Notes: generated from the letters alone by a model not told the origin. DNA of 64,000 bases from Thalassospira tepidiphila MCCC 1A03514 (GCF_001662875.1 NZ_JPVZ01000001.1:744001-808000); one strand, 5' to 3'; shown: positions 8,862 to 22,503, counted from the stretch's first letter. Numbers and translations: made by a program.

Positions 8862-9101
8862 GTGGACGATCAGATGACCACCAACAGAATTGGCACAGGC
8901 TCCTCCCAGACAGGCCTTCAGGATGCGCGCGCGCGTCCGCAGGGCGGTATGGTTTCGCGGGGTCGGGTTGGTGCCAATTCCGATCAGCCGTCATCGGACA
9001 GTTTCATCGCATCCCAGCTTGCCCGCCTGCGCAACCTGATCGCCACCGATCAGATTGACCATAATGCGCGGCGCGGGACTTACCTGAACATCGTACTTTA
9101 A
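8862..9101 (+). CDS. Small hypothetical protein with RGTxLNI tail
   Basis: A 79-residue frame starting at GTG 8862, or 75 residues from ATG 8874; neither has a strong ribosome-binding site. The first 45 residues are Gly/Ser/Arg-rich and look disordered. The second part has a helix (FIASQLARLRNLIATDQID) and the end HNARRGTYLNIVL. The C-terminal motif matches the neighbouring 74-residue protein, suggesting a common binding partner or old duplication. No membrane segment or catalytic motif is visible, and I do not recognise the family. Confidence 0.55.
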   Translation: MDDQMTTNRIGTGSSQTGLQDARARPQGGMVSRGRVGANSDQPSSDSFIASQLARLRNLIATDQIDHNARRGTYLNIVL

Positions 9102-9195
9102 CCAGCAGTGCCGCAGATCGTTACGTCCTGACGTTCCCTTAAGGAACGCGGGCATTTGACGTGCCTTTGCGGGTTCAACCATGGCAACTTCCCCA

Positions 9196-9226
9196 AAAGA
9201 AAAAAGCCCCGTACCGAAGTACGGGG
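9196..9226 (-). terminator. Rho-independent terminator of gltDB
   Basis: On the minus strand CCCCGTAC and GTACGGGG form a perfect 8-bp stem with a 4-base loop (9207-9226), followed by CTTTTTTCTTTT. It sits 57 bp past the gltB stop codon. Confidence 0.82.
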
Positions 9227-9282
9227 CGAGTTCGTTTGTCCAGGTGTGTTGGACAAGGGAGCTTGCGCAAAAGCGTGAGGGA

Positions 9283-13848
<4,566 letters not shown>

Positions 13849-13877
13849 ATCGTCTCTCTCCTAATGCGGCAGCGGGC

Positions 13878-15308
13878 TTAAGCAGCAGCTTCTTTGCGCG
13901 CCAGCAAATACTCATCAATCCGGTCAGCCGCATCACGGCCATCGCGAATTGCCCAGACCACAAGCGAAGCACCACGGGCAATATCACCCGCAGCAAACAC
14001 GCCATCGAGATTGGTCATCATGGTGCGGAAGTCGATCTTGACCGTGCCCCAGCGCGACACACCCAGTTCCGGTGCATCAAACAGGGTCGGCAGGTCTTCG
14101 GGTTCGAAACCAAGCGCCAGGATGACCATGTCGGCATCCATGGTGTAGCTGGAACCTTCGATGATTTCCGGGCTCTGACGGCCACCGGCATCCGGGGCAC
14201 CAAGGCGCATCTTGACCGCACGCACACCGGTTACCTTGTCATCGCCGACAAAGGCTTCGGGGTTGGTCAGCCAAACAAACTCGACACCTTCTTCCTCGGC
14301 ATTGGCCACTTCGCGCTGCGAGCCCGGCATGTTTGCACGGTCACGGCGATAGAGACACTTAACCGATTTGGCACCCTGACGGATCGCGGTACGGACACAG
14401 TCCATGGCGGTATCACCACCACCGATCACGACAACATTCTTGTCCTTGGCGTTCAGCGTTCCGTCTTCGTAAGCCGGAACCGTGTCACCCAGGCCGTGGC
14501 GATTGGACGTGGTCAGGTATTCAAGTGCCGGATAGACGTTGCCAAGACCGGCACCGGGCAGCTTCAATTCGCGGGCCTTGTAAACGCCGGTTGCGATCAG
14601 AACGCTGTCATGTTTCTTGCGCAGGTCATCAAGGGTCGCATCGCGGCCAACCTCGAATTCGGTGTGCATGACAACACCACCTTCTTCGAGAAGCTTCACA
14701 CGGCGTTCGACGACATCCTTTTCAAGCTTGAAGCCCGGAATACCATAAACCAGCAGCCCGCCCATGCGGTCATAACGGTCATAGATATGGACTTCATATC
14801 CTTTGAGGCGCAGCTGTTCGGCCGCGGCCATACCACCCGGACCACCGCCGATGATGCCAACCGACATGCCATTTTCCTTGGCCGGTTTCGGCGGTTTCAC
14901 CCAGCCATTCGCAAAGGCGGTGTCGGTGATGTATTTTTCAACAGACCCGATGGTAACAGCGCCGTGGGTCGACTGTTCGATCACACAGTTGCCTTCACAC
15001 AGGCGGTCCTGCGGGCAGATGCGGCCGGTGACTTCCGGCATGTTGTTGGTTGCAGCCGAGATGGCATAAGCCTCTTCAAGGCGACCTTCGGTGGTCAGGC
15101 GCAGCCAATCGGGGATGTTATTATAAAGCGGGCAATGCGCCTGGCAGAACGGCACACCACACTGCGAGCAGCGCGATGACTGATCGGCGGCACTATTGTC
15201 ATCAAACGGTGCATAAATTTCGTTGAAATCCGTGCGGCGCTCGGACGCTTCTCTTTTGTGCGGATATTTTTGTTCAAGATGAACAAATGTCAGCATCTTT
15301 TCTGTCAT
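13878..15308 (-). CDS. gltD: Glutamate synthase (NADPH) small subunit
   Basis: 476 residues from the ATG at 15308 (MTEKMLTF), preceded by GAGG; a longer in-frame extension to 15383 has no supporting site. The N-terminus carries Fe-S cysteines (CSQCGVPFCQAHCPLY). An FAD-binding motif GIIGGGPGGMAAAEQL lies near residue 150 and an NADPH-binding GGGDTAMDCVRTAIRQG near residue 290. The protein passes electrons from NADPH through FAD and 4Fe-4S clusters to GltB for ammonia assimilation. The gene is first in the operon. The same fold occurs in related oxidoreductases, but the gltB neighbour settles the assignment. Confidence 0.97.
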   Translation of the reverse strand: MTEKMLTFVHLEQKYPHKREASERRTDFNEIYAPFDDNSAADQSSRCSQCGVPFCQAHCPLYNNIPDWLRLTTEGRLEEAYAISAATNNMPEVTGRICPQDRLCEGNCVIEQSTHGAVTIGSVEKYITDTAFANGWVKPPKPAKENGMSVGIIGGGPGGMAAAEQLRLKGYEVHIYDRYDRMGGLLVYGIPGFKLEKDVVERRVKLLEEGGVVMHTEFEVGRDATLDDLRKKHDSVLIATGVYKARELKLPGAGLGNVYPALEYLTTSNRHGLGDTVPAYEDGTLNAKDKNVVVIGGGDTAMDCVRTAIRQGAKSVKCLYRRDRANMPGSQREVANAEEEGVEFVWLTNPEAFVGDDKVTGVRAVKMRLGAPDAGGRQSPEIIEGSSYTMDADMVILALGFEPEDLPTLFDAPELGVSRWGTVKIDFRTMMTNLDGVFAAGDIARGASLVVWAIRDGRDAADRIDEYLLARKEAAA

Positions 15309-15477
15309 GACGGCCCTCTGGAAGGGTTTTATGTTGCGGGTTTTGCTCTGTATACGTGTCGAACAGGCAAGAATCCAGCACAAAATATCATTTAGGTCAA
15401 TATTGCTGACTTAAATATCCGGACAAATTTTCCGGTTTTTCAAAGAGAGCCTCGGAAAATGACCGCAATATTGTTTC

Positions 15478-15500
15478 AATAGTACCATAATGGTACTATT
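15478..15500. promoter_or_regulatory. Perfect 23-bp palindrome in the gltD-uppP divergent gap
   Basis: Arms AATAGTACCAT and ATGGTACTATT are exact reverse complements around a single central A. It lies 74 bp before the uppP start and 170 bp before the gltD start, where promoters of both genes should be. There is no T-run, so a dimeric-repressor operator is likelier than a terminator. No obvious regulator gene is adjacent. Confidence 0.6.
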
Positions 15501-15573
15501 TATGCGTTTCGCCAAAATGGGCTAAACTGCTATAAGCGATCAGTTTTTGCAGCGAACAGCCACAGAGGCGGGC

Positions 15574-16404
15574 GTGACCCTACAGCACATTATTCTTCTG
15601 GCGATCGTTCAAGGGATCACCGAATTTCTCCCGATCAGTTCATCTGGCCACCTTGTCCTGGCCCCTGCCCTTACCGGCAGCGCGGATCAGGGTTTGTTGG
15701 TAGACGTTGCGGTGCATGTCGGTACTTTGGCTGCTGTTTTGATCTATTTCTGGCGTGATGTGTTTGCCATGCTTGGCGGATTCGTCCGGCTGTTTACCGG
15801 GCGAATCAACCCCGGTGCCCGTCTTGCCCTTCATATCGTGCTTGCCACCATCCCGGTGATTGCCGTCGGATTCTATTTCAAGGTTTCCGGGATCGAGGAA
15901 CAGCTGCGCTCTGTTGAAATCATTGCCTGGACCACGCTTGGCTTTGGCATCTTGCTTTGGCTTGCCGACAAGGTGGGTATGACGATCAACCGTCTTGAAC
16001 ATATGCGCTGGGGCGGTGCCCTGTTTATCGGGCTTGCACAGGTTCTGGCCCTTGTGCCGGGTACCAGCCGGTCGGGCATCACCATGACGGCTGCGCGCTT
16101 CATGGGGTATGAACGATCGGACGCAGCACAGTTTTCAATGCTGATGTCGATCCCGGTCATTCTCGGTGCCGGGTTGCTGGCAGGGATCGATTTGCATCAG
16201 ACGGGTGACATCAACCTGACCGAAGACGTTCTGCTTGCAGCGGGTCTGTCATTTATCACCGCCCTGATTGCCATTGCCCTTCTGATGAGCTGGCTGAAAC
16301 GATCCAGCTTCACGCCATTTGCGATCTATCGCATTTTGCTGGGTGGCGGACTTCTGGTGTGGATTTACGTCTATGGCGGTGCGCCCCTTCCGTTCCTGAG
16401 CTGA
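15574..16404 (+). CDS. uppP: Undecaprenyl-diphosphatase UppP/BacA
   Basis: A 276-residue polytopic membrane enzyme that dephosphorylates undecaprenyl diphosphate to recycle the lipid carrier for cell-wall and surface polysaccharide synthesis; it also gives bacitracin tolerance. Family motifs are present: QGITEFLPISSSGHL with the catalytic Glu and Ser-rich loop near the N-terminus, and PGTSRSGIT in the centre with the key Arg. About eight hydrophobic segments follow the usual pattern. Start chosen at GTG 15574 (MTLQHIILLAI), with GAGG five bases upstream; a TTG at 15547 would add nine residues not typical of the family. A GNAT gene follows after 41 bp. Confidence 0.96.
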   Translation: MTLQHIILLAIVQGITEFLPISSSGHLVLAPALTGSADQGLLVDVAVHVGTLAAVLIYFWRDVFAMLGGFVRLFTGRINPGARLALHIVLATIPVIAVGFYFKVSGIEEQLRSVEIIAWTTLGFGILLWLADKVGMTINRLEHMRWGGALFIGLAQVLALVPGTSRSGITMTAARFMGYERSDAAQFSMLMSIPVILGAGLLAGIDLHQTGDINLTEDVLLAAGLSFITALIAIALLMSWLKRSSFTPFAIYRILLGGGLLVWIYVYGGAPLPFLS

Positions 16405-16445
16405 TCAACGACCACCACCGTCCAACGCAGACCCAAGAGCCCCAC

Positions 16446-16985
16446 ATGTTTTTACGTCCCCTTGACCCGGCGGCAGATGGCGCCGCATTGCACCGCATTT
16501 TTGGTGATCCGGATTGCTGCCTGTGGCTCCCAGAACCAGCTACCCCGGACATTGAAACCACCGTCGCGAAGCTTAAGGAATGGTACGCCGGGTTTAAAGA
16601 TACTTCATGGGTCGTTTGCGAAACGCCCGATGGACCGGCCCTTGGCGTTATTGCCTTTTATAACACCGGGCGGGATGCGGATATCTGGGAAGCGGCCTGC
16701 ATGGTGACCCCGGCCGCGCGCGGTCGGAATTACGCCGCACGTGGTCTTTATGCCGCGATCCGGTATCTGTTTGAAAATACCACTGCACGCCGGGTGTTTG
16801 CCGATATCGATCCGGACAATCACGCGTCAATCAGAACATTTGAAAAGCTGGGCTTCACCCGCGAGGGTGTTCTGCGCGGCGAGTGGCAAACCCATATCGG
16901 CATTCGTGATTCTGTGATTTTCGGGCTGCTGCGTACTGACAGCCTGACCGATATTGCCAACCCGCCTGAATTGATCACCGCCTAG
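16446..16985 (+). CDS. GNAT-family N-acetyltransferase
   Basis: 179 residues from ATG 16446 (MFLRPLDPAADG). The fold signature of RimJ/RimL-type acetyltransferases is visible: an acceptor-binding N-terminal beta-alpha unit and an acetyl-CoA loop region in TPAARGRNYAARGLYAAI. The ending is RRVFADIDPDNHASIRTFEKLGFTREGVLR, described in pieces: a strand, the DNxxSIRxxEKLGF helix and a strand. Such enzymes acetylate protein N-termini, ribosomal proteins or small molecules; the substrate is not predictable. It may be co-transcribed with uppP. Confidence 0.88.
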   Translation: MFLRPLDPAADGAALHRIFGDPDCCLWLPEPATPDIETTVAKLKEWYAGFKDTSWVVCETPDGPALGVIAFYNTGRDADIWEAACMVTPAARGRNYAARGLYAAIRYLFENTTARRVFADIDPDNHASIRTFEKLGFTREGVLRGEWQTHIGIRDSVIFGLLRTDSLTDIANPPELITA

Positions 16986-17008
16986 ACTGGTGTTTTTCCG
17001 GGCCGGGC

Positions 17009-17284
17009 TCAGTCCTGCCAGATCGGACCGCCGGACAAAACGATCTGGGCGCGCGCCGGATCTTCGGGGGCATAATCCGACTCCTCGACAAAGCGCATCA
17101 GAAACGGTTCGTGCGACAGCAGGAATTCAAGCGCACCACACTGCACCTCGTTCGAGGCGATCCCGGCTTTGAGATCATCAAGCCCCATGCCGGTTTGCGC
17201 GATCAACCCCTGAAGCAATTCGTCATCGCCGGCGATATGAGCGATGGCGCGAATGGCGAGAGTTTCGGCTGCTTCCTTGTTCAT
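17009..17284 (-). CDS. DUF3572-type small protein
   Basis: A 91-residue all-helical protein from ATG 17284, with GCAGG upstream. It begins MNKEAAETLAIRAIAHIAGD and continues with LLQGLIAQTGMGLDDL and ALEFLLSHEPFLMRF. This matches the pattern of the alphaproteobacterial DUF3572 family as I remember it. No enzyme motif, membrane segment or signal peptide is seen. Function is unknown. It lies 28 bp after the stop codon of the gene upstream on the same strand and they may share a transcript. Confidence 0.75.
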   Translation of the reverse strand: MNKEAAETLAIRAIAHIAGDDELLQGLIAQTGMGLDDLKAGIASNEVQCGALEFLLSHEPFLMRFVEESDYAPEDPARAQIVLSGGPIWQD

Positions 17285-17312
17285 ATGTACGAATGCCTGC
17301 GTGATAGAACTG

Positions 17313-17720
17313 TTATTTAAACCATTTTGCCTTGGACAAGGCGCGCCAGACAACAAGACCGGCAATCACGATGACGCCAGCGGCAATTGCGCCCAAGCCA
17401 TTGCCCGCCACCAGCACCAGCCCCCAGAAGCCAACCGTACCAAAGCCAATTGCCAAACTGAGGAAGGCGGACTTGGTCAGGGTGTCCTGATTTTTCTGGG
17501 CCATTTCGGCGCGCTTGATTTCATCGACGATCTCATACCAGGCCAGTTGCTGCCAACGGGAATATTTCAGCCCCTTGCTCGGCCCCTTGCGGAGGAATTC
17601 ATCAAGCTGTTTGACGATATTGGCTGCGCGCTCTTCGGGGGCAACATATTTGCCAATCCGTTCCTTCTTGCGCGGGCCTTCGTCTTCTTGGTCTGGTAAC
17701 GGCATAGGGCAGCCTGACAC
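17313..17720 (-). CDS. Small membrane protein, unknown function
   Basis: 135 residues from GTG 17720, or 130 from ATG 17705; no strong ribosome-binding site decides. The first 80 residues are charged and helical (AANIVKQLDEFLRKG, WQQLAWYEIVDEIKRAEMA). The last 55 hold two hydrophobic segments (SLAIGFGTVGFWGLVLVAG and AIAAGVIVIAGLVVWRAL), so it is likely anchored in the inner membrane with a cytoplasmic N-terminal domain. I do not recognise a named family. Confidence 0.65.
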   Translation of the reverse strand: MSGCPMPLPDQEDEGPRKKERIGKYVAPEERAANIVKQLDEFLRKGPSKGLKYSRWQQLAWYEIVDEIKRAEMAQKNQDTLTKSAFLSLAIGFGTVGFWGLVLVAGNGLGAIAAGVIVIAGLVVWRALSKAKWFK

Positions 17721-17775
17721 GTGATTGCGGCGATGCGTTATGGATAGGCGGCATCTGCTTTACATCCGGTAAACA

Positions 17776-20517
17776 TTACCCGGTCTGGCGTTTCTGCCAG
17801 TGTCGCAGGCAAGCCTTTTCAATCTCGACCAGCACAAAGACGCTGAACCCGACCCCGACGGCCATCGCCCAGCCAAGCGGCGGGATGGCGACACTTTCAA
17901 ACAGATACTGCATCGGCGGGGCATAGGTGTAGATCAGCTGGAAAAGCACGACCAGTGCCACCGCAATCAATACCGGTCGACTGCCCAAAAGCCCTTGTCT
18001 GTTGAATGCCGATGCGGTCAGGAAACGCGCGTTGAACAGATAGAACAGTTCAAACATCACAAGCGTGTTGACCGCGACCGTGCGCGACACTTCAAGATCG
18101 GCCCCGCGGTTCTGGGACCAGACAAACACGCCGTACACACCGGCCACAAGAATGAGCGAGACAAAAATCGTCCGCCAGATCAGAAAGCCCGATAGCAACG
18201 GCGCTTCGCGCCTGCGCGGTTGACGCTTCATGACATTGTCTTCAGCGGGCTCAAAGGCAAGGGCGAGGGCGAGCGTCACCGCGGTGATCATATTAACCCA
18301 CAGGATTTGCGGGGCGGTGATCGGCAACAATTGGCCCAGGGCCAGCGCCATAACAATGGTCAGGGCCTCCCCACCGCTGCTGGGCAGGATGAACAGGATC
18401 GATTTGACCAAATTGTCGTAAACCGTTCGGCCTTCTTCGACCGCGGCGGCGATCGAGGCAAAATTGTCATCCACCAACACCATTTCGGCGGCTTCCTTGG
18501 CCGCCTCGTTGCCCTTTTGGCCCATGGCGACGCCAACATCGGCGCGCTTGAGCGCCGGGGCGTCATTCACCCCGTCGCCGGTCATGGCAACGACATGGCC
18601 CTCTGCCTGCAGGGCCTTGACCAGACGCAGTTTATGTTCGGGACTGGTGCGGGCGAAAACATGGGACTTTTGGGCGACGGCGCGCAATGCGTCGTCATCA
18701 AGCCCATCCAGTTCATGGCCGCTGACCACAGGTTCACCATCGCCAAGGCCGAGTTGCCGGGCAATGGCCCCCGCCGTGATCGCATGGTCGCCCGTGATCA
18801 TTTTAACGGCAATCCCGGCAGCACGGCATTTGGCAACAGCAGCAATGGCTTCGTCACGCGGCGGATCAACCAAACCATAAAGGCCGATCAACACCAGATC
18901 CTGTTTGACGTCATCAAACACCAGCTGGTGATGGCCGTTATGAGTCGGGCGGAAGGCAAGTGCCAGCACCCGTTGACCATTTTCGGCCATTTCCTGCATG
19001 CGGGCTTCCCAATAGGGACGATCAAGGACTTCCTGATAATCCGGTCCGCCCTGAGAGTTGCACATGGCAAGGATACGTTCGGGCGCGCCTTTGACATAGA
19101 TGAAGCCATGCCCCTTTGCATGGTGATGCAGGGTCGCCATGAAACGATGTTCGGATTCAAACGGGATGACGTCATGACGCGGCAGTTGACGGTTTTCGGT
19201 GCCGGGTTCCAGTTCCGCCTTCATGGCAAGGGCCACCAGCGCGCCTTCGGTCGGGTCGCCATCAACCGACCATTGACCGTCACTTTCATGCAGACCGGCA
19301 TCACTGCACAAAAGTGCCCCACGTGCCATTTCGGTCAGGCCCGGATGGTCATCCGGTTTGACCGGCTTGCCATCAAGTTCAAAACCACCTTCGGGTCTGT
19401 ATCCGGTGCCGGTGACGGCATAAAGATGCTTGCCGGTGGCGAGCGACTGCACCGTCATTTCGTTGCGCGTCAGTGTGCCGGTCTTGTCCGAGCAGATGAC
19501 GCTGACCGATCCCAATGCCTCCACCACTGGCAGGCGGCGAATAATAGCGCGCCGTGCGGCCATGCGCTGCACGCCGGTGGCAAGGGCGATGGTCATGATG
19601 GCAGGCAGACCTTCGGGGATGGCGGCGACGGCGAGCGCGACCGCACCGACAAACATGTCAGCCGCCCCGCGCCCATGCACCCAGACACCAATGGCAAAGG
19701 TCACAAAGGCCACCGCCATGATGGCGGCACTGAGTTTACGCCCGAAGGTCGACATTTGCCGCAGAAGTGGCGTGGTAAGCGTGCTGACCTCGGACAGAAG
19801 CGCACTGATGCGGCCGATTTCGGTTTTTGCCCCGGTGGCAACAACCACGCCGCAGCCCTGCCCATGGGTAACCATGGTACCGGAATAGGCCATGGAAAAA
19901 CGATCACCAAGCGCCGCGTCCGCGGCCACGGGGGAAACCGCCTTATCGACGGGGACAGATTCGCCCGTCAGGATGGCTTCCTGAATTTGCAGACCCTTGA
20001 CCCGGATCAGGCGCAAATCCGCCGGAACCTTGTCACCCGATTGCAAATGGATGATATCGCCGGGTACGACGTCTTCGGCGAGGATTTCGATTTTACGCCC
20101 GGCCCGCTCGACGATGGCGGCAAGCGACAGCATATTTCGGATTGCTTCAAGCGCGCTTTCGGCCCGGCCTTCCTGCACAAAGCCGATGATGGCATTAATC
20201 ACGACCACCGCCAGAATGACCGACGTGTCGACCCAATGCGCCAGTGCCGCCGTGACGACAGCTGCCAGCAGCAGGACATAAATCAGCACATTGTTGAATT
20301 GGGCCAGAAACCGGATCAGCGGCCCACGCCGACGCGGCGGATCAAGCCGGTTGGGGCCATATTGCGCCAGACGTTCGGATGCTTGGTCTGGATCAAGGCC
20401 TTGCGGGTTTGTTTGGAAATCTTCAAGGGCCTGATCGGCGGGTAGTGCGTGCCATGCGCCGTCCTGCTGGATCGGGGCACCCGAAAGTTCTGTGGCTTTG
20501 GCAGCGACTTTGTTCAT
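17776..20517 (-). CDS. P2-type cation-transporting ATPase
   Basis: 913 residues with a full P-type ATPase layout. There is an N-terminal cation-ATPase domain (about 20-90), an actuator with ILTGESVPVDKA, and a membrane segment with PEGLPA. The phosphorylation site is CSDKTGTLT (Asp344), followed by the nucleotide-binding domain with KGAPE, the hinge TGDGVNDAPALKRADVG, and about six C-terminal membrane helices. PEGLPA before the phosphorylation site places it in the P2 (Ca2+/Na+/K+-like, SERCA-related) branch; the exact ion is not determinable. It is an isolated minus-strand gene. No adjacent metal regulator is present. Confidence 0.93.
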   Translation of the reverse strand: MNKVAAKATELSGAPIQQDGAWHALPADQALEDFQTNPQGLDPDQASERLAQYGPNRLDPPRRRGPLIRFLAQFNNVLIYVLLLAAVVTAALAHWVDTSVILAVVVINAIIGFVQEGRAESALEAIRNMLSLAAIVERAGRKIEILAEDVVPGDIIHLQSGDKVPADLRLIRVKGLQIQEAILTGESVPVDKAVSPVAADAALGDRFSMAYSGTMVTHGQGCGVVVATGAKTEIGRISALLSEVSTLTTPLLRQMSTFGRKLSAAIMAVAFVTFAIGVWVHGRGAADMFVGAVALAVAAIPEGLPAIMTIALATGVQRMAARRAIIRRLPVVEALGSVSVICSDKTGTLTRNEMTVQSLATGKHLYAVTGTGYRPEGGFELDGKPVKPDDHPGLTEMARGALLCSDAGLHESDGQWSVDGDPTEGALVALAMKAELEPGTENRQLPRHDVIPFESEHRFMATLHHHAKGHGFIYVKGAPERILAMCNSQGGPDYQEVLDRPYWEARMQEMAENGQRVLALAFRPTHNGHHQLVFDDVKQDLVLIGLYGLVDPPRDEAIAAVAKCRAAGIAVKMITGDHAITAGAIARQLGLGDGEPVVSGHELDGLDDDALRAVAQKSHVFARTSPEHKLRLVKALQAEGHVVAMTGDGVNDAPALKRADVGVAMGQKGNEAAKEAAEMVLVDDNFASIAAAVEEGRTVYDNLVKSILFILPSSGGEALTIVMALALGQLLPITAPQILWVNMITAVTLALALAFEPAEDNVMKRQPRRREAPLLSGFLIWRTIFVSLILVAGVYGVFVWSQNRGADLEVSRTVAVNTLVMFELFYLFNARFLTASAFNRQGLLGSRPVLIAVALVVLFQLIYTYAPPMQYLFESVAIPPLGWAMAVGVGFSVFVLVEIEKACLRHWQKRQTG

Positions 20518-20606
20518 GGCAATGCTGGCCTGTTGATGGCGTGAATACGCACACCACAGATCCTATCGCACTGCAGCATCTCATACAAGAAGTCACCGAT
20601 TGATCA

Positions 20607-20669
20607 TCAGGTTACGACCAGTGCGGCGGCGGCAATGACACCAATGGCGATCAAGTGAACCATCTTCAT
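20607..20669 (-). CDS. Possible 18-20-residue membrane microprotein
   Basis: On the minus strand, GCAGGAG is followed by two in-frame ATGs (20669 and 20663). The second has the better spacing, seven bases after AGGAG. The product, MVHLIAIGVIAAAALVVT, would be one short hydrophobic helix. Support is the strong ribosome-binding site and the coherent membrane helix in a gap that otherwise holds only tRNA-Leu. The frame is so short that chance cannot be excluded. Confidence 0.35.
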   Translation of the reverse strand: MKMVHLIAIGVIAAAALVVT

Positions 20670-20812
20670 TCTCCTGCATTGGGGATGAAATAACATCCAC
20701 AGCAAACCTGTGCCGGGATGTTCGCAGGATGAAATACAAAGCAGAGGATTTGATGACAGGAATTCGGCAATTTGGTGCCGGGACCGTAAACAGGGTCCGT
20801 TTGCCGATGCGC

Positions 20813-20899
20813 TGGTGCGGGCGGCCGGACTTGAACCGGCAAAGCCTTAGGGCTGACGGATTTTAAGTCCGCTGCGTTTACCAATTTCGCCACGCCCGC
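20813..20899 (-). tRNA. tRNA-Leu(TAA)
   Basis: 87 bases including an encoded CCA. The acceptor stem GCGGGCG pairs with CGCCCGC. The anticodon arm is GCGGA, loop CTTAAAA, TCCGT, giving anticodon TAA (decodes UUA/UUG). The long variable arm, typical of tRNA-Leu, follows (GCCCTAAGGC core). The T arm is GCCGG TTCAAGT CCGGC. The only unpaired feature in the anticodon stem is a terminal G-U pair. Confidence 0.97.
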
Positions 20900-21099
20900 G
20901 ACGCGCGTTAGGACCGGCCAAAGCCGGTGCAAAGCGTTCTAGCGCGGCTTGGTTTTTGACGCAACATTCTATTGGCGCTAATCGGCACCTTTGCGCGGCT
21001 AAACAGCAATGGGGCAGAACTGCCCGTGTTTCTCCATATTCCGTGCATTTTCGTCTGTCATGCTGGACCACTGACCCAAACAGTCACGTTTAAAGTCAG

Positions 21100-22503
21100 A
21101 TGCACAGGCGTTTTCAAGCTGCCGTGATTGCCACGGTCTGTCTGGCGGCCGTTACCTATATCCTTCGACGGGAGATAAGCCAGCCGCCCATAATACCGCA
21201 GGCCTTTGCCCGCGATGATGCCGCGCGGCCTGATGCACCGGTATTGCGCAACAAGACAACCACCCGGACCGAAAATCAGCAGCGCCACATGAACCGCCTG
21301 TATGACAAGATGGACGAAGATCTTTATGACAGCCGGGTGGCGCCCTTGTTGTTTGATGGCTTCCTTTCTCCACCTCAACAGGCCACCGAACATCTGCAAT
21401 TTGGCATGGGCACACCAACACCCAGCGAGATTCTGGCCGGGCGTAATGCGCTTTCATCGCTTGCGCGCAAGCTTGACCTTGATAGTGCGGCGGGGACGTT
21501 CCCGACCCAATCGCGCAGCGTGCATGCGCCGATCAGTATCTGGCTTGCGGGCAACCATTCAGAGCTTGAAAACCGTATCACCGGGTCGGGCTATGATCCG
21601 GGCTTGAGTGGCGACACCATCTCGATTGATAGCGGTGTGGATTATCTGATTGATGACGGGCTTGTCCTTGGCATCGGGGTTGGCTGGGGCAGCACGGTTG
21701 GCGAATCCGGCACCCGGCAATTGGGCTATCGCGAGAACAATCTTGCCCTGTCGCCCTATTTCGTCTCGCGGGTGACAGACTGGTTTAACCTGCGCGGCAG
21801 CATCAGCGTTGGTCAAAGCACAATCCGCCAATCCCCGATTGGACCGGTGCCAGATAACCTGCGCTATGCCGAACGGCTTGATAGTACCAGCATTTCAAAC
21901 AGCATCGGTTTTGGCACCGACTATGAATTCGGGGCGGTGCCGCTGCGCATCCAGCTTGATGGCGACATCACGACTGCGCGGGAATATGTCGATGCGGCGC
22001 GCGCCACCAGTGGCGGACTTGTACCGGGAAGCATCGCAACCACACAGCTTTTTGATGCCTCGGTCGAGGCGCGCTATCGCCTTGGTTTTGGCAATCATGA
22101 AATCATTCCGTTTGCCGGACAGGACGAAACCATATCGCTTCTGAACCAGAATTACGGGCGCAGCGGATCAACGCGCTATTATGCAGGTGCCGATTATGCC
22201 TATGACCCGCTGAGTTTTGATCTCAGCATTCAGGGGTTTCGCGATATCGCCACCGGGACTGAGGACATTACCGGCATTCGATCGGAGTTTTCCCTGATCC
22301 ATGATGTCGCACAATCATCGATGACGCTTGAGCCGTTTGTCAGCATTGAAAGCACCAATCTTTATCTTGATACCGGGGGCGGCATTACGCAGCAATGGGG
22401 CAGTTTCCCGGCCAGTGTCAGTTTCGAGCTGCGGCGAAAACTGAGTTATGAAGTGTCGCACGGCAACTATACCGGTTTTCTGACCATAGATGTGCCTTTC
22501 TAG
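21100..22503 (+). CDS. Outer-membrane beta-barrel (autotransporter-barrel-like) protein
   Basis: 467 residues. An N-terminal hydrophobic segment (AAVIATVCLAAVTYIL) can act as a signal peptide or anchor. Residues ~30-150 form a polar linker. The C-terminal ~300 residues are alternating aromatic/polar strands (LVLGIGVGWGS, NNLALSPYFVSRVTDWFNLRG described in part, SISNSIGFGTDYEF, YAGADYAYDPLSFDLSIQGF) ending in VPF with terminal Phe, the usual outer-membrane insertion signal. The strand count and length fit a 12-strand autotransporter barrel, but no long passenger is present. Function is unknown; it may be a surface or pore protein. Confidence 0.72.
   Translation: MHRRFQAAVIATVCLAAVTYILRREISQPPIIPQAFARDDAARPDAPVLRNKTTTRTENQQRHMNRLYDKMDEDLYDSRVAPLLFDGFLSPPQQATEHLQFGMGTPTPSEILAGRNALSSLARKLDLDSAAGTFPTQSRSVHAPISIWLAGNHSELENRITGSGYDPGLSGDTISIDSGVDYLIDDGLVLGIGVGWGSTVGESGTRQLGYRENNLALSPYFVSRVTDWFNLRGSISVGQSTIRQSPIGPVPDNLRYAERLDSTSISNSIGFGTDYEFGAVPLRIQLDGDITTAREYVDAARATSGGLVPGSIATTQLFDASVEARYRLGFGNHEIIPFAGQDETISLLNQNYGRSGSTRYYAGADYAYDPLSFDLSIQGFRDIATGTEDITGIRSEFSLIHDVAQSSMTLEPFVSIESTNLYLDTGGGITQQWGSFPASVSFELRRKLSYEVSHGNYTGFLTIDVPF

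Noticed and set aside
9133..9149. A 6-bp hairpin (CGTTCC/GGAACG) after the 79-residue gene
   Set aside because: No T-run and a short stem; insufficient for a terminator call.
18220..20445. A 741-codon open frame on the + strand opposite the P-type ATPase
   Set aside because: Antisense shadow of a gene with all ATPase motifs; composition (His, Gly, Asp-rich) is typical of such shadows.
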